DNA of 64,000 bases from the NCBI RefSeq assembly GCF_014656195.1, contig NZ_BNBY01000015.1:122546-186545 (forward strand). Direction: 5' to 3'. The position numbers and the translations under genes are program-made. Origin of the DNA: Kitasatospora xanthocidica. GTDB lineage: Bacteria > Actinomycetota > Actinomycetes > Streptomycetales > Streptomycetaceae. The notes below the pieces were generated by a model, which saw only the letters and a list, made by a program, of their open reading frames with translations, did not search any database and had not been told where the DNA came from. Of this stretch, positions 58,238-64,000 are shown piece by piece (position 1 is the first letter of the stretch; every line of letters starts with the position of its first letter).

Positions 58238-59209
58238 ATGGAGTTTCGGGAAGACATCCTGGGTGCCCCCTACGAGGCGGCGGAGCTGGACCTCCGCCCC
58301 GACGCCGAAGGGGCGGTGTGCGCGACGCTCGTCCGGCGGCTCGTCCCCGGGTCGGAGCGCGCCGTGCTCTACATCCACGGCTACAACGACTACTTCTTCC
58401 AGACCAACCTGGCCGACCACTACACCGCGCTCGGCTTCTCCTTCTACGCGCTCGACCTGCGCAAGTACGGCCGCTCGCTGCGCCCGCACCAGTCGCCGAA
58501 CTTCGTCCAGAGCCTCGCCGAGTACGACGAGGAGATCGACGAGGCGGTGCGGATCATCCGCGAGGTGGACGGGCACCGGCAGCTGCTGCTGAACGGGCAC
58601 TCGACCGGTGGGCTGGTGGCCGTCCTGTGGGCGGGGCGCCGGACCGGGCGGGGGCTGGTGGACGGGCTGTTCCTCAACTCGCCGTTCCTGTCGATGCCGA
58701 CCTCGCAGGCCGTGCGGACCTTCGGCGGCCCGGCCGTGACGGCGATCGGGCGGCTGGCGCCGACCCGGGTGCTGCCGTCCTCGCTGAACCCGCACTACAC
58801 CCACAGCCTGCACAAGGACCACAAGGGTGAGTGGGACTTCGACCTCACCCTCAAGCCGGCCGAGGGCTTCCCGCTGTTCGCCGGCTGGCTGTCGGCGATC
58901 CACCAGGGCCACCGGCGGCTGCGGCACGGGCTGGGCATCGACGTGCCGGTACTGCTGATGGCCTCCACCAGGTCCGTCGCCACCACCAAGTGGCAGAACG
59001 CCCTGCACCACGCCGACGCGGTGCTGCGCGCCGACGACATCGCCGCGCTGGGGCCGAAGCTCGGCGGCCACGTGACGATCGTGCGGATCGAGGGCGGCAT
59101 GCACGACCTGGTGCTGTCCGGCGAGAAGGCCCGCACCCGGACCTTCGCCGAGCTGGACCGCTGGCTGGCCGCGTACCTGGACGTGCGTCCGGTCGGGGAG
59201 CACGCGTGA
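58238..59209 (+). CDS. Alpha/beta hydrolase (serine aminopeptidase/monoglyceride-lipase type)
   Basis: 323 residues. The oxyanion stretch AVLYIHGYNDYFFQTNLADH, nucleophile Ser122 in NGHSTGGLVAV and C-terminal His in IEGGMHDLVLSG form a complete triad set; LDLRKYGRSLRPHQ follows the usual S33-type pattern. Start chosen at the ATG after GGCAGAGG. The stop overlaps the GTG of the following spermidine-synthase-like gene by 4 bases (GTGA), so the two products are made together. The substrate is unknown; a lipid ester is plausible. Confidence 0.88.
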   Translation: MEFREDILGAPYEAAELDLRPDAEGAVCATLVRRLVPGSERAVLYIHGYNDYFFQTNLADHYTALGFSFYALDLRKYGRSLRPHQSPNFVQSLAEYDEEIDEAVRIIREVDGHRQLLLNGHSTGGLVAVLWAGRRTGRGLVDGLFLNSPFLSMPTSQAVRTFGGPAVTAIGRLAPTRVLPSSLNPHYTHSLHKDHKGEWDFDLTLKPAEGFPLFAGWLSAIHQGHRRLRHGLGIDVPVLLMASTRSVATTKWQNALHHADAVLRADDIAALGPKLGGHVTIVRIEGGMHDLVLSGEKARTRTFAELDRWLAAYLDVRPVGEHA

Positions 59210-60138
59210 CCTCCGCGCCGGAGGAGTCGGACGACCGGGGTGAGCACGACGCGCCGGAGCAGCACGACGAGCACGACGCGCTGGAGGAGCACGACGAGCC
59301 GGTGCCGGTCGGCCGGCAGACCGACCTCGGCTTCGCCAAGCTCATGCCGGACATCGACCGCGACGGCGGCTGGCTGCTCACCCTGGACGGCACCCCGCAG
59401 TCGTACGTCGACCTGGCCGACCCGACGCACCTGGAGTTCGAGTACACCCGGCGCCTCGGCCACCTCGCCGACGCGCTGGCCCCCGCCGGGCGGCCGCTGG
59501 ACGTGCTGCACCTCGGCGGCGGCGCGCTGACCCTGCCCCGCTACCTGGCCGCGACCCGTCCGGGTTCGCGCCAGCGGGTGGTGGAGGTGGACGGCCCGCT
59601 GCTGGCGCTGGTCGAGGAGCACCTGCCCTGGCGGGGCCCGGGCGCGGACGTCTCCGCGACCGTGGGGGACGCCCGGGCGGCCCTCGCCGCGATCCCGGCG
59701 GGCTCGCAGGACCTGGTGATCGCCGACGTCTTCCACGGCTCGCGGACCCCGGCGCACCTCACCTCGGTGGAGTTCCTGCGGCTGGCGGCGTCCGCGCTGC
59801 GCCCGGGCGGCTGTTACGCGGCCAATCTGGCGGACGGCCCGCCGCTGGCCTTCGCCAGGGCGCAGGCGGCGACGGTGCGGGCGGTGTTCCCGTACGTCTG
59901 CCTGGTGGCGGAGGCGTCGGTGCTGCGCGGCCGGCGGTACGGCAACGTGCTGCTGGCCGGGTCCACGGCGCCGCTGCCGGAGGCGGAGCTGGCCCGGCTG
60001 TTCGCGGGCGACATCTTCCCGGCCCGGCTGGTGGCGGGGGAGGACCTGGCATCCCTGGTCGGCCGCACCGCCCCGGTGGCGGACGCCGAGGCCACGGACT
60101 CCCCGCCCCCGCCGGACGGCGCCTTCAGCGTCGGCTGA
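59206..60138 (+). CDS. Spermidine-synthase-like methyltransferase-fold protein with acidic His-rich N-terminus
   Basis: 310 residues from GTG. The first 35 residues are strikingly His/Glu/Asp-rich (DAPEQHDEHDALEEHDEP), a possible metal-binding or disordered tail. The core is a spermidine-synthase fold: YVDLADPTHLEFEYTRRLGH, VLHLGGGALTLPRYLA (nucleotide/SAM loop), VVEVDGPLLALVEEHLP and VGDARAALAAI. The catalytic acidic loop reads VIADVFHGSRTPAHL rather than DxxD, so aminopropyl transfer is doubtful. It is coupled to the upstream hydrolase. Confidence 0.85.
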   Translation: MTSAPEESDDRGEHDAPEQHDEHDALEEHDEPVPVGRQTDLGFAKLMPDIDRDGGWLLTLDGTPQSYVDLADPTHLEFEYTRRLGHLADALAPAGRPLDVLHLGGGALTLPRYLAATRPGSRQRVVEVDGPLLALVEEHLPWRGPGADVSATVGDARAALAAIPAGSQDLVIADVFHGSRTPAHLTSVEFLRLAASALRPGGCYAANLADGPPLAFARAQAATVRAVFPYVCLVAEASVLRGRRYGNVLLAGSTAPLPEAELARLFAGDIFPARLVAGEDLASLVGRTAPVADAEATDSPPPPDGAFSVG

Positions 60139-60168
60139 GCGGCCGGGCGGCCGCCGGGGGTTCCGCGC

Positions 60169-60197
60169 ACGGGAAGTCGGCCCGGCCGACTTCCCGT
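60169..60197 (+). terminator. Hairpin after the spermidine-synthase-like gene
   Basis: ACGGGAAGTCGGCC (60169-60182) pairs exactly with GGCCGACTTCCCGT (60184-60197); the innermost pairs open to form the loop. Confidence 0.75.
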
Positions 60198-60342
60198 ACG
60201 GCGGCTGGTGCGGCGGCCCGGGCAGCCCGTGCGGCAGTCCTGGCGGCGCGTCGGCCGGTCGACCGGTACGGCCCGGGTGTCAGAATCGGCGGGTCCGTGC
60301 CCGAGCGCGGAACGCGGGTGGAGCACGTCGAAGGAGCGAGCG

Positions 60343-61182
60343 ATGACTGGCGGCGCGGAGCGGCCCGAGCTGGGGGCGGTGCCGGAGACGGCGCTGTGGA
60401 CGCTGTGGCACCGGGCGGTGGAGGCCCGGCGGCCGGACACCGTGCTCCCGGACCCGAAGGCCGTCGAGCTGGTGGAGCGGATCGACTTCCCCTTCGCCGA
60501 GCGGTTCGGGCAGGACGCCCTGGTCAGCCAGCTCCAGGCGCTGCGCGCGGGCTGCTTCGACCGTGAGGTGGCGGACTTCCTGATCCGCTGCCCGCGCGGC
60601 ACCGTGGTCGGGCTCGGGGACGGCCTGGAGACGCAGGCCTGGCGGGTCGACAACGGCCGGGCCGACTGGCTGTCGGTGGACCTGCCGGAGACGGCCGCGC
60701 TGCGCGAGCGGCTGCTGCCGCCCGACGAGCGGCACCGGATCCTCGCCGGCTCGGCCACCGACCCGAGCTGGATGGACGAGGTGGACCCGGCCAACGGGGT
60801 GCTGATCAGCGCGGCGGGCCTGCTGATGTACCTGCGGCCGACCGAGGTCCGGGCGCTGATCGCGGCCTGCGCCGAGCGCTTCCCCGGCGGGTCGCTGGTC
60901 CTCGACACCGTGCCGCGCTGGTTCAGCAAGCGGGCCGTCGAGGGGAAGCTGAAAGACCGCCACTACCAGGCGCCGCCGATGCCGTTCGGCATGGACGCCG
61001 ACGAGCGCGACAAGCTGGCCACCGCCCACCCGGCGGTCACCGATCTGCGCGAGGTGTACCCGGAGGGCGGGCGCGAACCGCTGCGCACCCTGCTGCCGCT
61101 CGCGCGCCGGGTGCGGCGGCGGCCGTCCGTGATCGCGATGCGGTTCGCCGCCACCCGAGGGGCGGGCTCCGGCGCCGGGTGA
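60343..61182 (+). CDS. Class I SAM methyltransferase, leucine-carboxyl-methyltransferase (LCM/TcmP) family
   Basis: 279 residues from ATG after GAAGGAG. The family pattern is clear: LWHRAVEARRPDTVLPDPKA, VSQLQALRAGCFDREVADFL, VVGLGDGLETQAWRVDNGRA, WLSVDLPETAALRERLLPP and SAAGLLMYLRPTEV. TcmP-like members O-methylate carboxyls of polyketide intermediates, but most genomic copies are uncharacterised. No polyketide genes are near. It ends in an Arg-rich tail. Confidence 0.9.
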   Translation: MTGGAERPELGAVPETALWTLWHRAVEARRPDTVLPDPKAVELVERIDFPFAERFGQDALVSQLQALRAGCFDREVADFLIRCPRGTVVGLGDGLETQAWRVDNGRADWLSVDLPETAALRERLLPPDERHRILAGSATDPSWMDEVDPANGVLISAAGLLMYLRPTEVRALIAACAERFPGGSLVLDTVPRWFSKRAVEGKLKDRHYQAPPMPFGMDADERDKLATAHPAVTDLREVYPEGGREPLRTLLPLARRVRRRPSVIAMRFAATRGAGSGAG

Positions 61183-61443
61183 GGTGCGGGTTCGCCGTCC
61201 GAGGGGCTCCGCCCGAGGTCAGAGGCACTTTGCCGAATCTTGAAGAAATGCCGGTCGGCCTGGAACCATGGTGTGCGGCCGCACGTCGTAACCACGAGGG
61301 ACAGGCCGGGGGGACAGGCCGCCCGGCACGTTACGCTGCCTTGAGGGGGAGCGGCGTCGTGCCGCCATCGGACAACCGCCGGGACCGGCCCGCGGCTCCA
61401 CGCGGAGCCCGGCCGGTCCCGACCTGCCACGGAGGTACTGGCC

Positions 61444-62112
61444 TTGCACATCGACGCCTGGATCGAGGGCATTCCACCGACCGCGGTGTACGCCGTGGTC
61501 GGTCTGATCATCGGGATCGAGTCGCTGGGCATCCCGCTGCCCGGCGAGATCGCCCTGGTCACGGCGGCCCTGATGTCGGTCAAGGGCGTGGTGAGCCCCT
61601 GGGGCGTCGCGGGCGTCGCGATCGCGGGCGCGATCATCGGCGACTCGATCGGCTACTCGATCGGCCGCAAGGGGGGCAAGCCGCTCTTCGAGAAGCTGGG
61701 ACGCAAGTTCCCCAAGCACTTCGGGCCCTCGCACCTGGCCACGGCGGAGCGCTCCTTCCAGAAGTGGGGCATGTGGGCGGTCTTCTTCGGCCGGTTCATC
61801 GCCCTGCTGCGCATCTTCGCCGGCCCGCTGGCGGGCGCCCTGAAGATGCCGTACTGGAAGTTCCTGATCGCCAACGTGCTGGGCGGCGTGGTCTGGGCCG
61901 GCGGTACGACGCTGCTGGTCTACAAGGTCGGCAAGAGCATCGAGCCGTGGCTGGCCCGCTTCTCCTGGGCCGGCCTGGCCGCGGCGGTCGTGATCGGCGG
62001 GCTCTCGGCCTGGCTCATGAAGCGCAAGGCCGCCAAGACCCACGCCAGGATCGAGGCGGAGCAGGCGGCCGAGGCCGCCGCGGCCTCGGCCAAGGCGCCG
62101 GTCGCGGAGTGA
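61444..62112 (+). CDS. DedA-family membrane protein
   Basis: 222 residues from TTG after GGAGG (61431-61435). ESLGIPLPGEIALVTAALMS, GYSIGRKGGKPLFEKLGRKF and the family signature FFGRFIALLRIFAGPLAGAL/KMPYWKF are clear. DedA proteins act in membrane-lipid carrier transport (undecaprenyl phosphate) and envelope homeostasis. The C-terminal tail is Ala/Glu/Lys-rich and cytoplasmic. Three 13-bp repeats start at the stop codon. Confidence 0.92.
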   Translation: MHIDAWIEGIPPTAVYAVVGLIIGIESLGIPLPGEIALVTAALMSVKGVVSPWGVAGVAIAGAIIGDSIGYSIGRKGGKPLFEKLGRKFPKHFGPSHLATAERSFQKWGMWAVFFGRFIALLRIFAGPLAGALKMPYWKFLIANVLGGVVWAGGTTLLVYKVGKSIEPWLARFSWAGLAAAVVIGGLSAWLMKRKAAKTHARIEAEQAAEAAAASAKAPVAE

Positions 62113-62149
62113 CGCGGCACTGAGACGCGGCACTGAGACGCGGCACTGA
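62111..62149. repeat. Three exact 13-bp tandem repeats at the end of the DedA gene
   Basis: GACGCGGCACTGA is repeated three times starting within the stop codon. As 13 is not a multiple of three, the repeated TGAs close all three frames. Confidence 0.85.
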
Positions 62150-62245
62150 TCAGGCACAGCACCCGCTCCGGACTGTCCCGGAGCCGTCGGGCCCTCGGAG
62201 TAGCATCGGCGGAGTACCTGCCGATCTTGCACTCCGGAGGGCCCG

Positions 62246-62917
62246 ATGACGTTGCAGCCGACCTGGGACGCGGTGGACGCGTACTTCTCAGAACAGCTGG
62301 TCGGACACGATCCGGTGCTGGAGGCGGCGTCGGCCGCCGCCGACGCCGCCGGACTGCCGAAGATCGCGGTGGCCCCCAACCAGGGCAAGCTGCTGCACCT
62401 GCTGGCGCTGACCCAGGGCGCGAAGCGGATCCTGGAGGTCGGCACGCTCGGCGGCTACAGCGCGATCTGGCTGGCCCGGGCGCTGCCGGCCGACGGCAGC
62501 CTGCTCACCCTGGAGATCGACCCCCGGCACGCCGAGGTGGCGCGGGGCAACCTGGCCGCCGCGGGGCTGGGGGAGGTCGCCGAGGTGCGCCTCGGCCGGG
62601 CCGCGGACTCGCTGGCGGCGCTGGTCGAGCAGGGCGTGGAACCCTTCGACCTGGTCTTCATCGACGCGGACAAGCCGAGCAACCCCGAGTACTTCCGCCG
62701 GGCGCTGCAGCTGACCCGGCCGGGCTCGCTGATCATCGTCGACAACGTGGTCCGGGCTGGCGCGGTCGCCGACGCCGACAGCGCCGACCCGGCGGTGGTC
62801 GGCACCCGCGCCCTGCACGACCTGATCGCGGCCGAGCCGAGGGTCAGCGCGACCTCGGTGCAGACGGTCGGCAGCAAGGGCTACGACGGCTTCACCCTCG
62901 CCCGCGTGCAGAGCTGA
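62246..62917 (+). CDS. O-methyltransferase (CCoAOMT-like, metal-dependent)
   Basis: 223 residues from ATG after GGAGG. SAM motif LEVGTLGGYSAIWLARALP; metal/catalytic acids in FIDADKPSNPEYF and IIVDNVVRAGAV as in caffeoyl-CoA-type O-methyltransferases of about 220 residues. It methylates catechol-type hydroxyls in characterised homologues. The Gfo/Idh/MocA gene follows 42 bp later, so the two may form an operon, but no pathway is evident. Confidence 0.93.
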   Translation: MTLQPTWDAVDAYFSEQLVGHDPVLEAASAAADAAGLPKIAVAPNQGKLLHLLALTQGAKRILEVGTLGGYSAIWLARALPADGSLLTLEIDPRHAEVARGNLAAAGLGEVAEVRLGRAADSLAALVEQGVEPFDLVFIDADKPSNPEYFRRALQLTRPGSLIIVDNVVRAGAVADADSADPAVVGTRALHDLIAAEPRVSATSVQTVGSKGYDGFTLARVQS

Positions 62918-62959
62918 GCCCCCGCAGGACACCGAGTAATCGAACGGAACGGAGACATC

Positions 62960-63859
62960 GTGCGGATCGGACTGCTGGGCACCGGCCCCTGGGCGCAGCG
63001 GGTGCACGCGCCCGTGCTGGCGGAGCACCCCGGGCTGGAGTTCACCGGCGTCTGGGGCCGCCGCCCGGAGGCGGCCGAGGAACTGGGCGCGGCGCACGGC
63101 GTGCCCGGCTACGCGGACCTGGACCGGCTGCTGGCCGATGTGGACGCCGTCTCCATCGCGCTGCCCCCGGCGGTGCAGCCCGGTCTCGCGGTGCGCGCCG
63201 CCGAGGCCGGCTGCCACGTGCTGATGGACAAGCCGGTCGCGCTGACCGTGGCCGACGCGAAGGCCGTGGCTGAGGCCGTCCGCGAGCAGAAGGTCGCCTC
63301 GGTGGTGTTCTTCACGGTGCGCTTCGGCGGCCCCCAGATCCCGTGGCTGGAGGAGCAGGCGGCGCTCGGCGGCTGGTACACCGGCCGCTCGGACTGGCTC
63401 GGCTCGGTGTTCGCGCCGGGCAGCTCCAGCCCGTACGCGGCCTCGCCGTGGCGGGTGGAGAAGGGGGCGCTGTGGGACGTCGGCCCGCACGCGCTGTCCG
63501 TCCTGCTGCCGGTGCTCGGCGACGCCACGCAGGTCACGGCGGTGGCCGGTCCGCTGGACGCCGTGCACCTGGTGCTGCGGCACGCCGGCGGCGCGTCCAG
63601 CACGCTGGCGCTCAGCCTGACCGCGCCGGTCGCGGCCGGCGGTACGGGCATGGAACTGCGCGGCGAGCACGGCGTGGTGCAGCTGCCGGAGCGCGGCGAG
63701 GGCCCGCTGGCCGCGATGCACCGGGCCCTGGACGCCCTGCTGGCCTCGGCGGCCACCGGTGAGCCGCACCCGTGCGGGGCGGACTTCGGGCTGCGGGTGG
63801 TGGAGATCCTCGCCGCCGCGGAGCGCTCGCTGGCCGCCGGCGGCCCGGTGGAGGTCTGA
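62960..63859 (+). CDS. Gfo/Idh/MocA-family NAD(P)-dependent oxidoreductase
   Basis: 299 residues from GTG after GGAG. The Rossmann fold has IGLLGTGPWAQRVHAPVLAE, then DAVSIALPPAVQPGLA and the catalytic Lys in HVLMDKPVALTVADAK (DKP instead of EKP). The C-terminal substrate domain has PWRVEKGALWDVGPHALSVL with the usual D-x-G-x-H motif. Family members oxidise or reduce sugars, inositols or related alcohols. The substrate is not predicted. Confidence 0.9.
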   Translation: MRIGLLGTGPWAQRVHAPVLAEHPGLEFTGVWGRRPEAAEELGAAHGVPGYADLDRLLADVDAVSIALPPAVQPGLAVRAAEAGCHVLMDKPVALTVADAKAVAEAVREQKVASVVFFTVRFGGPQIPWLEEQAALGGWYTGRSDWLGSVFAPGSSSPYAASPWRVEKGALWDVGPHALSVLLPVLGDATQVTAVAGPLDAVHLVLRHAGGASSTLALSLTAPVAAGGTGMELRGEHGVVQLPERGEGPLAAMHRALDALLASAATGEPHPCGADFGLRVVEILAAAERSLAAGGPVEV

Positions 63860-63894
63860 GCCCGGCGGAGGTCCGAGGCCGGTAGAGGGATGAC

Positions 63895-63928
63895 GCGGGG
63901 GCGGGGCGCCGAGGTGCCCCGCCCCCGC
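63895..63928 (+). terminator. Perfect 13-bp hairpin after the Gfo/Idh/MocA gene
   Basis: GCGGGGGCGGGGC (63895-63907) pairs with GCCCCGCCCCCGC (63916-63928) around an 8-nt loop. Confidence 0.8.
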
Positions 63929-63940
63929 CTGTCGCCTGCT

Positions 63941-64000
63941 AGGCCGTGTTTTAGAAGGCGTCGAAGGTGCGTCTGGTTGGCCGTCCGGGGAAGCTGCGGG
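63941..64000. mobile_element. Possible end of an insertion sequence, cut by the window edge
   Basis: AGGCCGTGTTTTAGAAGGCG starts directly after the terminator and differs in composition from its surroundings. On the minus strand a frame ends FPGRPTRRTFDAF and a stop about 12 bp before the putative end, as a transposase C-terminus near an inverted repeat would. Only 60 bp are visible, so this is tentative. Confidence 0.35.

Noticed and set aside
53873..59203. A 1776-codon open frame on the minus strand
   Set aside because: Only its 3' part (53873-55276) is the SBP56 protein. The rest lies antisense to the STAND-TPR and hydrolase genes and has low-complexity Gly/Arg/Val composition.
1..64000. 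CRISPR arrays, tRNA, rRNA, riboswitches or a replication origin
   Set aside because: No regularly spaced 28-37-bp repeats, cloverleaf sequences, known riboswitch cores or DnaA-box clusters were seen. Short tandem repeats present have 8-15-bp periods and no spacers.

Overview
The window is very GC-rich DNA (well above 70% by eye) with dense genes, frequent GTG/TTG starts, strong GC hairpins and family content typical of a streptomycete-type actinobacterium (Streptomyces or Kitasatospora): a SARP regulator, a class III lanthipeptide synthetase end, tandem DUF6230/DUF6114 genes, WXG-like secretion substrates, a DevS/DevR-type two-component pair, PPOX/F420-type split-barrel proteins and several S8-like secreted proteases. 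No rRNA, tRNA or CRISPR array was recognised. The mix of accessory and lineage-specific genes looks more like a chromosome arm than the core.

Layout. 1-2638: end of a lanthionine synthetase facing a SARP/NB-ARC activator. 3182-7247: a stand-alone cytochrome oxidase subunit I, a membrane protein whose 3' end lies in a 206-bp MITE, a DevR-like response regulator and a split-barrel protein that looks doubly frameshifted. 7408-12607: a small secreted protein, an ABC ATPase and a FtsX-like permease, then a second MITE-like element, a methyltransferase and a SnoaL-like protein. 12774-18296: a STAND ATPase, then a type-VII-like cassette (WXG-like protein, DUF1023 hydrolase, lipoprotein and its unexported paralogue). 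18342-25153: SUFU-like protein, a kinase remnant, MFS pump and carotenoid oxygenase, DevS-like kinase and a universal stress protein. 25426-28868: a second type-VII-like cassette paralogous to the first. 29010-31944: a translationally coupled copper-export operon on the minus strand.

32142-43100: small membrane and nucleic-acid proteins, an F420-type PPOX protein, a D-Ala-D-Ala carboxypeptidase, a classical subtilase with a P-domain, a TetR regulator divergent from a siderophore-interacting protein, and a 1169-residue protease with sedolisin-like active-site residues. 43332-51236: epoxide hydrolase, lipoprotein, MoxR/VWA pair, secreted protein, TetR regulator and the DUF6230/DUF6114 pair. 51392-53824: zinc alcohol dehydrogenase divergent from an XRE/MmyB regulator across a 15-bp-phased operator array, then a flavohaemoprotein remnant. 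53873-63859: SBP56/methanethiol oxidase divergent from a STAND-TPR protein, a coupled hydrolase/spermidine-synthase-like pair, two methyltransferases, DedA and a Gfo/Idh/MocA oxidoreductase. The window ends in what may be the edge of an insertion sequence.

Strongest leads: (1) two unlinked WXG-like/large-effector/anchored-protein cassettes that share an N-terminal module and differ in their C-terminal module; (2) a protease annotated by eye as S8 that has a sedolisin-type Glu/Asp/Asp/Ser set; (3) a possible DevR-type hypoxia/redox regulon (sites near ctaD, the response regulator, the PNPOx-like gene and usp); (4) a four-copy 15-bp-phased CGTACG operator array.
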